Source: an uncultured bacterium
GTDB taxonomy: Bacteria; Bacillota; Clostridia; Peptostreptococcales; Anaerovoracaceae
NCBI GenBank assembly: GCA_905214225.1
Contig: CAJMLL010000016.1
Location: 1-53,174 of the forward strand
DNA: 53,174 bases
Reading direction: 5' to 3'
Shown here: in pieces, positions 8,450-17,502 of the stretch
Numbering within the stretch: position 1 is the first letter of the stretch
Layout of the letters: each line of letters starts with the position of its first letter
Translations under genes and position numbers: made by a program
Notes under the pieces: model-generated
Told to the model about the DNA's origin: nothing
The model's input: the letters and a program-made list of their open reading frames with translations, nothing else
Database searches by the model: none

Positions 8450-9549
8450 TACAGCTTTCCTCCCTTCATCAAATCAATGAACTGGTCAAACAGATATCCC
8501 GTGTCGTTCGGTCCCGGATTGGATTCCGGATGGAACTGTACGGAGAATACCGGTTTGCGGATGTGCTGCATGCCCTCAACGGTGCCGTCGTTCAGATTCA
8601 GATGCGTGATGTCCAGACCTTTCAGGACAACACTGTTTGAATCTACTGCATAACCGTGGTTCTGAGAAGTAATGTAGCTTCTTCCTGTCTTCTTATCAAA
8701 AACACCGTGGTTTACGCCGCGGTGTCCATACTTCAGTTTGTATGTCTTACCGCCAGATGCGAGCGCAATCAGCTGATGACCCATGCAGATACCCATAATC
8801 GGCATCTGATTTTCACCGTAATTGCTGTTCGTGATCAGTTTTTCTGTCACGATAATATCTTCTGTTGCTGATTCCGGGTCTCCTGGGCCGTTTGTGATAA
8901 ACACTCCGTCCGGATGAGCGGCCAGAATGGTCTTCGCCTTTGTTCCGTAAGGAAAGATAGTCAAACTGCAATTTCTGTTATGAAGTTCTTTTAAAATACT
9001 GCGCTTGCAGCCGAGATCCATGACTGCAACATGGAACTGAGGGTTTTCTGCCTCCCATTCGATAACGTGGTCTGTACCCGCGTCCTTCATCTGGTCTGTT
9101 CTGAGCTCTGTCTCATCACATAATTTTTTCAACTGCGAAAGCGGAAGCCCCTCTGTGCTGATTACGCACTTCATGCTTCCATGCTCACGAATCTTCATGG
9201 TAATCTCACGTGTATCCACTTCATACACGCCCGGTACCTTCTGCTGCTTCAGCCATTCATCAATGGTCATTTTGCATTTCCAATTTGACGGATGGAAGCA
9301 GACATCCTTAACAACCAGACCAAATGCATAAATATGATCCGATTCATAATCCGTATCATTAATGCCGTAATTTCCGATCAGCGGATAGGTCATGGTAATG
9401 ATCTGTTCACTATAAGACGGGTCAGTCAGCGTTTTCTGATATCCTGTCATCGCTGTATTGAACACGAGCTCTCCGACTTTGGTTCCGGTCCAGCCGAATC
9501 CGCGTCCTTTATAAACCGTTCCGTCTTCCAGGTAAATAACTCCCTTCAT
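8449..9549 (-). CDS. carA: Carbamoyl phosphate synthase, small (glutaminase) subunit
   Basis: Class I glutamine amidotransferase that hydrolyses glutamine and channels ammonia to CarB. The 366 residues are standard. The N-terminal CarA domain begins MKGVIYLEDGTVYKGRGFGW. The glutaminase part has the nucleophile Cys in MGICMGHQL (near residue 260) and the His/Glu pair in VQFHPES near the C-terminus. The start has AGGAAAGGAG nine bases upstream. First gene of a two-gene operon divergent from argG, which suggests joint control by arginine. A promoter with an arginine-box-like half site lies at 9582-9610. Confidence 0.98.
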   Translation of the reverse strand: MKGVIYLEDGTVYKGRGFGWTGTKVGELVFNTAMTGYQKTLTDPSYSEQIITMTYPLIGNYGINDTDYESDHIYAFGLVVKDVCFHPSNWKCKMTIDEWLKQQKVPGVYEVDTREITMKIREHGSMKCVISTEGLPLSQLKKLCDETELRTDQMKDAGTDHVIEWEAENPQFHVAVMDLGCKRSILKELHNRNCSLTIFPYGTKAKTILAAHPDGVFITNGPGDPESATEDIIVTEKLITNSNYGENQMPIMGICMGHQLIALASGGKTYKLKYGHRGVNHGVFDKKTGRSYITSQNHGYAVDSNSVVLKGLDITHLNLNDGTVEGMQHIRKPVFSVQFHPESNPGPNDTGYLFDQFIDLMKGGKL

Positions 9550-9581
9550 AACGTAATTCTCCTTTCCTCACACTTTCAAAA

Positions 9582-9610
9582 AGTATACTATAGCATGGAA
9601 AAATATTCAA
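9582..9610 (-). promoter_or_regulatory. carAB promoter
   Basis: Minus strand: -35 TTGAAT (9605-9610), 17-base spacer, -10 TATACT (9582-9587). The -35 is part of TGAATATTTTTCCA, which matches the left half and AT centre of an ArgR/AhrC box, though the right half is poor. Predicted start is about 26 bases upstream of the carA ATG. Confidence 0.55.
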
Positions 9611-9718
9611 CAATATTTTTTTAAGCTTCAAAAGAATTATTTCGCGGTCATTCCCATTGATTCAGCTAATATTGTGGCTTTTGACGATTCTTTCACATAC
9701 TGAATCAGAAAAAAATCT

Positions 9719-9752
9719 TGAATATTAACAAATAATACTTGATTTTTATTCA
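9719..9752. promoter_or_regulatory. Two arginine-box-like sites upstream of argG
   Basis: Two copies resembling the ArgR/AhrC box TGAATwwwwATTCA. Site 1 (9719-9732) has a perfect left half TGAAT. Site 2 (9739-9752) reads TTGATTTTTATTCA with a perfect right half. Their centres are 20 bases apart, about two helical turns, as in paired arginine operators. Site 2 covers the argG -35 element. The repressor gene is not in the window, so this rests on motif similarity and gene function. Confidence 0.4.
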
Positions 9753-9767
9753 CACGGGTGTTACTAT
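9739..9767 (+). promoter_or_regulatory. argG promoter
   Basis: -35 TTGATT (9739-9744), 17-base spacer, -10 TACTAT (9762-9767). The predicted start is about 55 bases before the argG ATG. Confidence 0.55.
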
Positions 9768-9828
9768 ACATTCAACACGATAAATATTCTTTTTTATTTA
9801 TAAATATCAATTTTGGAGGGTAAGTGAA

Positions 9829-11097
9829 ATGGCTAAAGAAAAAGTAATCCTCGCCTATTCCGGCGGGCTGGACACATCTGTAATTCTGAACTGGCTGAAA
9901 GAGACCTATGACTATGACGTCATCGCCGTATGCTGCAATGTGGGACAGCACGAGGACTTCGACGCAGTAGAAAAGAAGGCACTGTCCACCGGCGCTTCCA
10001 AGGCAATCACCCTGGACCTGCGTGAGGAATTTATTACTGATTATATCTATCCGACACTGAAGGCCGGAGCAATCTATGAAGATGACTATCTTCTCGGCAC
10101 ATCCATGGCTCGTCCGCTGATGGCCAAGAAGTTCGTAGAAATCGCCGAGCAGGAAGGCGCATTCACCATCGCCCACGGCTGCACAGGAAAAGGAAACGAC
10201 CAGGTTCGTTTTGAGGCATCCATCCAGGCACTGAACCCTGCGATCAAGGTAATCGCACCATGGAGAGTCTGGGATTTCAAGTCTCGTGAAGATCTGATCG
10301 AGTATGCACATCAGCACAACATTCCGATTTCCCAGACCACCAAGAAGATCTACTCCCGTGACGAGAACATCTGGCACATCAGCCACGAAGGCGGCGAGCT
10401 GGAGAACCCTTGGAATGAGCATCTCCCGACGATCCACGTCCTGTCCAAGACACCGGAAGACGCACCGAACGAGCCGACAACCATCACCATTTCCTTCGAA
10501 AAAGGAATTCCGGTTGCCATTGACGACGAAAAACTTTCTCCGATCGATCTGCTGACCAAGCTGAACAAGCTCGGAAGCGAGAACGGCGTCGGAACCATCG
10601 ATATTATTGAAAACCGTCTGGTCGGCATGAAGTCCCGTGGTGTCTATGAGACTCCTGGCGGAACCATCCTCTATCAGGCACACCGCGACCTGGAAAAACT
10701 GATCCTCGACCGCGACACACTGGCATACAAGAAGATCGTATCCCAGAAGTTCGCTGAGCTGGTTTACGACGGACTCTGGTTCACCCCACTCCGTGAGGCA
10801 ATCAGCGCATTCGTCGATGTCACCCAGGAGCACCTGACCGGAAAGGTCAAAATGAAGCTTTACAAGGGAACAGCTTATCCTGTTGCCAGCCAGTCACCAT
10901 ACTCCCTGTACAACGAGGAGTTCGCTACATTCAGCGAGGACGAGGTTTACAACCAGGCCGACGCACAGGGATTCATCAACCTGTTCGCCCTGCCGCTTAA
11001 GATCCGCGCAATCCAGAAACAGTCTCTGGAAGGCGTTCCAGAGTCCCAGCAGGCACTCGGAAAGAAGATCCTGAAAGGCGGAAGCTTCATCGAGTAA
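9829..11097 (+). CDS. argG: Argininosuccinate synthase
   Basis: Condenses citrulline and aspartate with ATP to give argininosuccinate in arginine synthesis (or citrulline recycling). The 422 residues are slightly longer than the usual ~400. The N-type ATP pyrophosphatase motif [15 protein letters not shown] starts near residue 9. The conserved substrate loop [17 protein letters not shown] lies near residue 115 and the [18 protein letters not shown] region near 325. The start follows a GGAGGG site by nine bases. argH is not in the window. The gene diverges from carAB, which makes the carbamoyl group that becomes citrulline. An intrinsic terminator follows. Confidence 0.98.
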   Translation: MAKEKVILAYSGGLDTSVILNWLKETYDYDVIAVCCNVGQHEDFDAVEKKALSTGASKAITLDLREEFITDYIYPTLKAGAIYEDDYLLGTSMARPLMAKKFVEIAEQEGAFTIAHGCTGKGNDQVRFEASIQALNPAIKVIAPWRVWDFKSREDLIEYAHQHNIPISQTTKKIYSRDENIWHISHEGGELENPWNEHLPTIHVLSKTPEDAPNEPTTITISFEKGIPVAIDDEKLSPIDLLTKLNKLGSENGVGTIDIIENRLVGMKSRGVYETPGGTILYQAHRDLEKLILDRDTLAYKKIVSQKFAELVYDGLWFTPLREAISAFVDVTQEHLTGKVKMKLYKGTAYPVASQSPYSLYNEEFATFSEDEVYNQADAQGFINLFALPLKIRAIQKQSLEGVPESQQALGKKILKGGSFIE

Positions 11098-11133
11098 TAA
11101 CCAAGCCATTTCACTTACACACATAAATGGACG

Positions 11134-11171
11134 GAAGCCGCATCACTGATTTTCGGTGGTGCGGCTTCTTT
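11134..11171 (+). terminator. argG terminator
   Basis: 13-bp stem with one mismatch (11134-11146 with 11156-11168), 9-base loop, followed by TTT, 36 bases after the argG stop codons. Confidence 0.75.
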
Positions 11172-11189
11172 GCTATCCGATAACTTATG

Positions 11190-11435
11190 ATCGCATTCGT
11201 GCTGGTGACAGGGTGACAGAGCGGCTCTTCAGACTGCGATTCTCAATTGACAAGCTGTTATTATCTGGACACTGGGCTGCAAGAAGTGCGGTCTCTGACT
11301 CTGACTGCGCCATCGGTCTTACGAGATGCTTCTTCATCGGCCGTTTCCTGGAAATGTTTCTCACTTCGTCAAAAAACCAATTGCAACAGCGCCCTTTCAA
11401 TAAGCACCGTCAACCAACATCCGTCTGAATGCGAT
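11190..11435. repeat. MITE-like repeat, ATCGCATTC-ended copy
   Basis: 246-base non-coding segment bounded by a perfect 9-bp terminal inverted repeat ATCGCATTC (11190-11198) and GAATGCGAT (11427-11435). Inside are motifs shared with the copies at 15.4-16.3 kb. One is GCTGGTGACAGGGTGAC (compare 15380); another is CTCTGACTGCGCCATCGG (compare 16200). No open reading frame of note. Probably a non-autonomous mobile or palindromic repeat element. Confidence 0.5.
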
Positions 11436-12113
11436 GTTACTTTATAATAAGATGGTCATAAGGTGGACGCCAAAGTATACTATATACACTTTCGAACAGC
11501 ATTCATAAAATATTCATCAGATAATGTGCATCCTTCTATACAAAATGCCCTTCAACGGTCGGAAAATGCTTGTAAATCCCGTGATTTCCGAATTAAATTG
11601 CGCACAATTCGGGAATTCCTTCTTTTCGGACTGTTTTCCGAACTTTCGAAGCAGGGACTTTCGGGAAAATGCTTTTTAACAGCAATCTCCCGACTCCAGA
11701 GACACTGGAATACTTCAGTTCCCTGTGTACCTGGCTTTTCCCCAGGCTGCAGGTAAATCCATCTTGATTATTATACAGTATACACGCATGATAACTCATT
11801 GGTCGTTATATACATACATTATCTGCTCATAGAAACAAATTACGACCTGCAGCAACTTCGGAAAAAGCACATTAAAGTCAATTTTTCCGAGCCCCTGAAA
11901 AAAAAGATCGGGAAATAGCAGATTATAGCAGTTTTCCCGAACAATTCCAATTACAAAGCTCAGCTGTTATATAGTTTACTTGAAATCTTCCTCGAACTAC
12001 AGCAGCCAAAGTAATACAAGCTGCAGCGCTGTAAATCGAATGGACCGTTGGCACAATCGGAGTCAGACGAACGCAATCAGTATCAGTAGCAATAATAGGT
12101 CTACAATAATAGA
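11436..12113. other. Long gene-free stretch
   Basis: No credible gene on either strand. It is AT-rich with scattered in-frame stops. A 24-base piece at about 12047-12070 is the reverse complement, with a few changes, of the repeat-family motif at 16196, so part of it is decayed repeat. Nothing else recognised. Confidence 0.4.
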
Positions 12114-12143
12114 ACTGCATTCCCGTGTTGATGGGAATGCAGT
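12114..12143. repeat. Shortest palindromic repeat copy, possible terminator
   Basis: Perfect 11-bp inverted repeat ACTGCATTCCC (12114-12124) and GGGAATGCAGT (12133-12143) with an 8-base loop. These are the same ends as the 205-base element at 17700-17904 and the 49-base copy at 17503-17551, so this looks like its fully deleted form. It lies 13 bases past the stop of the minus-strand secreted protein gene and may end that transcript, although the T-run there is poor. Confidence 0.6.
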
Positions 12144-12156
12144 CTTATTTAATGAA

Positions 12157-14289
12157 CTATTTTACTACTGTAACTGCGACCTTCGTTCTGACTCCGTTGG
12201 TTCCAAGTACGTATACATTGCACTTGCCCGCCTTCAGTGCCTTGACCGTACCATTCTGGGATACCTTGATGTTCTTTCCATCCTTTATGTAGAAGTAACG
12301 GAACATTGCAGCGTGTCCCTTCTGCAGAATTGCATATCCGGAATAAACGCCCTTTGCAGAAGGCTGAATGCGGTATGTCTTTCCGACTTTCAGGGTTACC
12401 GCGTTCTTCTTTACACTGACGCTCTTGACATTGGTGTATTTGACATTCTTTGTCTTCAGCAGATTACCGGCTGCGGAATGAACGGTGACGCTCTTCTTTA
12501 CGACCTGCTTCTTTCCGTTTTTAATCTGGTAGGCCGCAACATAGTACTTGTATGCAGCACCTTTCTTCAGTCCCGAACGTTTATAAACTCTCGGGGAAGA
12601 GGCAGAAACATCGGCCACCTTCTTGAATGGGTGAACGTGCTTATAAGTATTGCAGTATGCTTCATAAACATAATATCCATCGACGTTTGTCAGCGGTGTC
12701 CATGTCAGTGTCTGTTTGCTGCTGCCGCTGGCAATGACTTTAGGAAGCAGAATGCCTGTGACCTTATTCTTGGTCCACTTTGCGTAAAGGTCCATGTCAT
12801 TCTTGACCGGCGTATTAAAATCATATGCATTCGTCAGTGCGCTGTCCGTGTACCAGCCATCAAATGTGTACCCGTCCTGTGCCGGATCGGCCGGCTGAGA
12901 AACCTTGTTTCCGTCTGCAACCGTCTGGGTGAAATCGCTCTGACCGTTGGCCGGATGGAAGGTGACGGTGTGGTCCTCGACTGGGGTAACCGGAGTTACC
13001 GGTTCTGGCTTGCTGACCTTGAAGCTGTAGGAGATCATATTCTTATGTGCATCATCAAGCGTAGAATCACGCCCCGTATTCCCTTGCTTGGCAGCGAAGA
13101 AGAAATAAACTCTCTGATCATTTGACGTTTGTTGATCTTTTGGATATTGAGTAAATGCTTCGTTTTCCGTATATGCCAGGTCATAAAATCCCGCTGCGGT
13201 TCCAATTATCTGCATTGTCTGACCTGGCTCTGCCTGATCGGAAACCTTAAGGCCGCTGATAGACAATTGAATATTTCCGAGCTTCTGTTCATCAATTTTT
13301 TTCAGCTCATCCTGCCACTTTGTCTTCACAACGTTTTCTATATTTTTGCGAACCTGAATAACGAGTGTTTTGGTACCATCTGTATTCGTATCATTCTTTT
13401 CAACAGTTGCAGTAAATCCATCTAAACCCGAAATACTTACGGATGGGTTGAATACACTCACCCCTGCTGGAATTTTTAGCGTATAAGTTAAACCTGCATC
13501 AGATACCATGTATGGATTCGAGAGTGTTTTAAGCCGGTTTTGATCGTTCTCAAGCGTCGCATCTCGCGTCGCATCTCCATAAGTATTACAGCCAAGTAAA
13601 TCATTCAATTGAAATGTTCTGAGATATTTATTAAACCATGCAGCATTCAAAGAGAATGTAAGGCTGACAGGATCTCCGGCAGCATAGCTTCCATCCGCAC
13701 TTTTTCCATCCAGATCGCCTGTTACGATCAGCTGATTATCGGCATCATCCAACTGAGCCTGGCTAAGCACCTGGTCATCAGTATACTTAGTATAGCTGTT
13801 TCTCCAAGCTTGTTTTCCAAGCTCTTTATTGTCATCTGTCGGTACTCCACCATGCATATGCCAAGTCAAGGCATCCATGCTATGCCCATTACTGGTAATA
13901 CCGCTGTTTGAAAATGCCGTAGGCGCCACCTGGTCTCCATAAAGTTTTACGTACTTATCGACATTACTGTCGTTTGGACCCGGAAGATATTCAGGAAATA
14001 TTCCATAGAGATAATGATGTTCCCCCTGGCTGTTCGCAACATACGGAACCGTTTTCTTTTCCAAATCAATCCAATAATCCTGATCCTGAATTGATTTAAC
14101 ACTGCTTATTAAGTCCCCAGAATATGGATCAGTAAGAGATGTTATTGCAAATGGATTTTCTTGAGTACCATCTCCCGTGTCTTCTAAATTCTCTTCATCT
14201 GTCGCATATACAGAAATCGAAAACGCGAAAATTATCAACAACGCCAGAACGAGTACTCCGACACTCTTTATATATTTTTGAATATGCAT
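12157..14289 (-). CDS. Large secreted protein with InlB B-repeat and Ig-like tail
   Basis: 710-residue exported protein of unknown function. It starts with a signal peptide (residues 1-30, cleavage probably after VYA), chosen because GAGGTGAG precedes this ATG. The first ~400 residues match no family I recognise. They include AWRNSYTKYTDDQ and a PKDQQTSNDQRVYFFF region. About residues 430-495 form an InlB B-repeat (beta-grasp, VTFHPANGQ through DGWYTD to DLYAKW). A fibronectin III-like segment and a lysine-rich bacterial Ig-like C-terminus ending KVAVTVVK follow. There is no LPXTG signal, so it is likely released or loosely bound. It is the second gene of an operon, ten bases after the smaller secreted protein. 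Surface or adhesion role is inferred. Confidence 0.75.
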   Translation of the reverse strand: MHIQKYIKSVGVLVLALLIIFAFSISVYATDEENLEDTGDGTQENPFAITSLTDPYSGDLISSVKSIQDQDYWIDLEKKTVPYVANSQGEHHYLYGIFPEYLPGPNDSNVDKYVKLYGDQVAPTAFSNSGITSNGHSMDALTWHMHGGVPTDDNKELGKQAWRNSYTKYTDDQVLSQAQLDDADNQLIVTGDLDGKSADGSYAAGDPVSLTFSLNAAWFNKYLRTFQLNDLLGCNTYGDATRDATLENDQNRLKTLSNPYMVSDAGLTYTLKIPAGVSVFNPSVSISGLDGFTATVEKNDTNTDGTKTLVIQVRKNIENVVKTKWQDELKKIDEQKLGNIQLSISGLKVSDQAEPGQTMQIIGTAAGFYDLAYTENEAFTQYPKDQQTSNDQRVYFFFAAKQGNTGRDSTLDDAHKNMISYSFKVSKPEPVTPVTPVEDHTVTFHPANGQSDFTQTVADGNKVSQPADPAQDGYTFDGWYTDSALTNAYDFNTPVKNDMDLYAKWTKNKVTGILLPKVIASGSSKQTLTWTPLTNVDGYYVYEAYCNTYKHVHPFKKVADVSASSPRVYKRSGLKKGAAYKYYVAAYQIKNGKKQVVKKSVTVHSAAGNLLKTKNVKYTNVKSVSVKKNAVTLKVGKTYRIQPSAKGVYSGYAILQKGHAAMFRYFYIKDGKNIKVSQNGTVKALKAGKCNVYVLGTNGVRTKVAVTVVK

Positions 14290-14299
14290 ATTCTCACCT

Positions 14300-15094
14300 C
14301 TACTTGCTAACAGCATCATCAATACTGAAGGTGTTATCTGACGTGACATTTACTACTTCCGTCGGACTAATGATTTTCCAGAATTTGTATAAACTACAAT
14401 ATCCTGTGCCAGTAATATTCCCCAGTTTCTGAGTTCCATCATAATCGGAAGCCTTTACGACAAACGGTATAGTAATATCAATTGTATGACTCGACGGATC
14501 TGCATACTCAGCCTTCAGCAAATTAAAGAATTCCCCATAATCATTCCAATTACCGAGATTCATAGAAAGATGAACTTTCTGTGCACTTGGGTGGGTAACA
14601 TTAATTTTACTGATCGTGGATGTTGTCGTTTCCGCTTTAATCGGTTCCGCTACTTTTACGGTATCAGGAAATGTAACCGTATATTCAATAGTCGGAAAGG
14701 CTGCCTTACCATCCTCTCCTAAATCCGACATGACCAGATTTTTAAAACTTGCATTTCCAAATTTTTCATTTTCAAATCTGTCCTGATATAATTGATAAGA
14801 TTGTCCGAATAAATCTGTTGATTCAACAGAGATATGCAGTCTGCCCTCGTATTCATTGTTTGAATTTTTTACCGGACGTAATTTTGTGACATCAACTGCA
14901 TTCGAATTAAAGTTTACAGATCCTCTAACCTTGCTAAGCTGACCGACACCTTTTGCATATACATGACTGTCAACTTTAGATGTACTCGTATCCGCAAACA
15001 CTGCCGAAGCCGCCAGCAGGAAGGTGAACGCAGCAACAAAAGCCAGCACCAGGCACAGTACTGCCCGGGCAGGCTTTCTTCTGACTTTAGACAT
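14300..15094 (-). CDS. Secreted protein of unknown function, partner of the InlB-repeat protein
   Basis: 264 residues with a clear Sec signal peptide: MSKVRRKPAR, a hydrophobic core, and cleavage probably after VFA near residue 37. The mature part is predicted beta-rich, with VSVNFNSNAVDVT-like and TIEYTVTFPDTVKV segments and a lone Cys near the C-terminus. I do not recognise the family. The start at 15094 is favoured over an upstream ATG because AAGGAGAC precedes it and the signal peptide begins there. It is co-transcribed with, and ten bases upstream of, the large secreted gene, so the two probably act together at the cell surface. Confidence 0.65.
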   Translation of the reverse strand: MSKVRRKPARAVLCLVLAFVAAFTFLLAASAVFADTSTSKVDSHVYAKGVGQLSKVRGSVNFNSNAVDVTKLRPVKNSNNEYEGRLHISVESTDLFGQSYQLYQDRFENEKFGNASFKNLVMSDLGEDGKAAFPTIEYTVTFPDTVKVAEPIKAETTTSTISKINVTHPSAQKVHLSMNLGNWNDYGEFFNLLKAEYADPSSHTIDITIPFVVKASDYDGTQKLGNITGTGYCSLYKFWKIISPTEVVNVTSDNTFSIDDAVSK

Positions 15095-15291
15095 GAAAAC
15101 TCGTCTCCTTTCATTAACACTGTGATGCGTCAGGCCCGGCCACTCTGAATCATTCAGTACGCCGATTGAAAGGATCAAGCCTATAGAAATGTTCGACCCC
15201 CCAGTCTGCTGAATTTCAGCACTTTGGAGAGAAGTCAGGTCAGCTGCATCATTTTACCCATAAGCAAATATTTATCGTTATACCATCGGAT

Positions 15292-15320
15292 ATTCTAGTG
15301 CGATTGTGTAGAAATTGCAA
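15292..15320 (-). promoter_or_regulatory. Candidate promoter of the secreted-protein operon
   Basis: Minus strand: -35 TTGCAA (15315-15320), 17-base spacer, -10 TAGAAT (15292-15297). This would leave a leader of about 190 bases before the first ATG. The repeat copy begins just beyond it. Confidence 0.35.
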
Positions 15321-15375
15321 CATGTATTAAGAAGATTTAAGATGAATATTCGTAATTGTCAGTATTGTATATTTT

Positions 15376-15657
15376 GCTGGTGGCAGGGTGACGGAACTGT
15401 TCTCCAGGACGGGTGCAGGAACGTATCCAGCAATTCCTATCAGACAATTGATGATCGCATTCATTCAGGATGTCGGCTTCCAGAGCGCTCTCCGGGCTGG
15501 CCGTAGTTGCGGAGCGCATACGAAAACCCGTGGGAACTGCCGCAAACATTGACCTTTACATGTGCGGCAGTCCTCTCACGGGTTTTATCGTCTGGCTCCA
15601 ACTGCGGCATCAGCCCTGCGAGAAGCTCCGTCATCCGACATCTGTTTGAAACGCGAT
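15376..15657. repeat. MITE-like repeat copy A with hairpin
   Basis: Non-coding copy of the repeat family. The inner unit runs from ATCGCATTC (15454-15462) to an imperfect partner GAAACGCGAT (15648-15657). At its core is a 22-24-base stem (15523-15544 with 15563-15586) around an 18-base loop. The flank at 15380-15420 (GGCAGGGTGACGG, then GTTCTCCAGGACGGGTGCAGG) is shared with copies at 11200 and 15970, suggesting a nested or tandem arrangement. Confidence 0.5.
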
Positions 15658-15743
15658 ATTATCTTATCTGAATATAGCTGAATTATTTCCTGCGTAAACG
15701 GACTTTTGAAATGTTTCGTTACTTTGTAGTCCATTCAGAATGC

Positions 15744-15923
15744 CTATTCCAGTTCAATCCCATGCTCACGAGCAAACGCACGCAGAGCTTCCTCGGTCGT
15801 ACCGGCAGCTTTAGCAATCATCTCTACAGGAAAATCATTGTTAATCATGTTACGGATCATCTCACACCGAGTTTCATCGCGGCCATCTTCACGATTCATC
15901 AAATCTCTTTCTTCTAAAGTCAT
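15744..15923 (-). CDS. Stand-alone copy of the Rpn C-terminal tail (possible small antitoxin-like protein)
   Basis: 59-residue ORF starting MTLEERDLMN and ending AREHGIELE. It is nearly the same as the last ~63 residues of the Rpn-family gene at 16466-17289, with an internal 4-residue difference and several substitutions. An SD of GGAGG lies nine bases before its ATG, exactly as in the parent gene. Similarity stops about 25 bases upstream of the ATG, so no nuclease domain is attached. In E. coli the C-terminal part of Rpn proteins can be made separately from an internal start and blocks the full-length toxin. This ORF could be such a protein or merely a truncated gene copy. The reading frame is intact. 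Confidence 0.45.
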   Translation of the reverse strand: MTLEERDLMNREDGRDETRCEMIRNMINNDFPVEMIAKAAGTTEEALRAFAREHGIELE

Positions 15924-15959
15924 ATATTCTCGCCTCCAGTCCTGAAATCGATGACCGTA

Positions 15960-16300
15960 TTCTGGAGCTGTTCTCCAGGCCGGGCGCAGAAACGGAGCTC
16001 ATCCGGGAAACGGCGGGAATTGCTGCAAACAAGTGCAGATACGACGTTCCGCTTGCTGATCGAGCTAAGTGCTTTGCACTTGCTCTCTCAGGCGGAACCA
16101 GCATAAGGCCTTCTCGTCATTCAGCCTTCGCCTCCGGCTCGGCCTCATGAGAGCAAGCGCCATTACATGTGCAGCAGTTCCTCGCCGTTTCTTCCGTCTG
16201 ACTCCGGCTGCGCCAACGGCCTTCCGAAAGGCTCCGCCGTGGTCTGCAACGCTTCATTCCGTGCTTATCAAAATTCCAGCGCGGTCTCAGCGGCAGACCT
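15960..16300. repeat. MITE-like repeat copy B with insertion in the hairpin loop
   Basis: Repeat copy carrying the motif GTTCTCCAGGCCGGGCGCAG near 15970 and a 21-22-base hairpin (16007-16027 with 16170-16191). Its loop is 142 bases rather than the 16-18 seen in other copies. The loop holds its own inverted pieces, CTTGCTCTC at 16080 and GAGAGCAAG at 16148, so something was inserted there. The right flank GTCTGACTCCGGCTGCGCC (16196-16214) is the family consensus. Confidence 0.5.
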
Positions 16301-16465
16301 GACGGGGGACCTTCCGCCGTTCATGCTTCGCTCAGCAAACATGATTATGAGCTTGCCTTCACGGGGATAGGTCTCCCTCTACGGCCATCGATTTCATAGT
16401 ATTTTTGTTAGTCGCTGCCTTATGTAATATTGCAGGGGAATATACATTTTGTTCGGTCTGCACAT
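16301..16465. other. Short gene-free stretch between repeat copy B and the Rpn tail
   Basis: No gene or clear signal. It continues loose similarity to the repeat flanks for some tens of bases and then becomes AT-rich. Confidence 0.35.
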
Positions 16466-17289
16466 CTATTCCAGTTCAATCCCATGCTCACGAGCAAACG
16501 CGCGCAGATCTTCCTCGGTCATACCGGCAGCTTTAGCAATCATCTCTACAGGAAAATCATTATTAACCATGTTGCAGATCATCTCACACCGGGTTTCTTC
16601 GCGGCCCTCTGCATGGCCTTCTTTACGTCCAATTTCAATTTTTTCTTCTAATGTCATATATTTTCGCCTCCAGTCCTCATCCCCAGTTGTTTTCTGCACC
16701 TGGGCGTCCAGATTCCTGGTAAATCATCCGTCGGAACATGATTAGTCAAATATTCCAAGAAGATCTTCAGTTCATCAGAGAGATCTTCATCCTTTGTTCC
16801 GCACGAATTTAAAAAGATTCTTCTAGTTCCGTCGTTAAAATCGACCGTCCTGTGATTCCTGCACATCGGAACAATCTCATACAATGAATACCCACACTTC
16901 AACGGATCAAAGGTACTGATGAAAATCACATAGCTATCCTTCAGTTTTTCATACGGTTCTCCCGCTTTGATCTGCTCAGTATCAATGACAGATTGATAAT
17001 ATCGTGAGCGCCTCAGCAAATCTCCATAACTATCGTTCTGCATCTCAATATCATAAACTGTGTTCTGGTCATCTTCGAAATAGACATCAAATCTTACCCC
17101 TTTGCTATCCGGCGTAACCTGAATACTCTGTTGATCATTCAAATATATGATCTCTGATATCTTTCTACCCAGGATTCTTTCTGCTAACTCCTTGCAAAGT
17201 TCTTTATTCTCCGATAACACGGTACAGAAAACGTAATCATCGGTAAAATGCAGATTAGCAAAATGCTCTTCATTATAAAACATATCCAC
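16466..17289 (-). pseudogene. Rpn family recombination-promoting nuclease (PD-(D/E)XK), frameshifted
   Basis: The 5' part (17289 to about 16722) encodes a typical Rpn nuclease/putative transposase start. It has TDDYVFCTVLSENKELCKEL near residue 15 and the active-site region VRFDVYFEDDQNTVYDIEMQ near residue 67 (D, then E-x-Q), followed by RRSRYYQSVID. The frame then shifts. The 3' part reads FTRNLDAQVQKTTGDEDWRR and on to the C-terminus AREHGIELE at 16466. Adding one A to the AAA run at 16721-16723 (T on the coding strand) restores VPTDD-FTRNLD and a protein of about 274 residues. In the unshifted frame translation stops at 16654. The tail alone has an internal ATG at 16657 with GGAGG nine bases upstream. 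A sequencing slip or a phase-variable run is also possible. Confidence 0.8.
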
Positions 17290-17502
17290 TCTCCCTGATA
17301 ATAATATCGCCGATATTCAATTACTACCTAATGTCGCAACACCCTTCTTATTCAGTACTGTCTGGATAGTATAACAATGTTCAGTAGCTAAAGCAATCAC
17401 ATATTTCAAGCACAAATTAAGTAATGCACATTCAATTCTGTATATTTAAAATCAAACGACAGCAGCCACAGCCAGACAAGAACCAGTAATGGAAATTGAA
17501 AA
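17290..17502. other. Upstream region of the Rpn gene
   Basis: AT-rich, no gene. The stretch ACAGCAGCCACAGCCAGAC near 17459 resembles 11998, another sign of shared repeat-family flanks. Confidence 0.3.

Noticed and set aside
6908..8653. Very long plus-strand open frame (581 codons) opposite carB/carA
   Set aside because: It is the antisense shadow of carB and carA, whose minus-strand reading is certain. The translated text is Leu/Asp/Val-skewed with no domain or SD.
9550..9828. Riboswitch upstream of carA or argG
   Set aside because: No purine, lysine, T-box or other conserved core was recognised. The leaders are short (about 26 and 55 bases).
9772..10833. Minus-strand open frame of 353 codons opposite argG
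   Set aside because: Antisense of a highly conserved gene; its start would overlap the argG promoter.
11172..12156. CRISPR array or tandem repeats in the gene-free region
   Set aside because: No regularly spaced direct repeats of 25-40 bases anywhere in the window.
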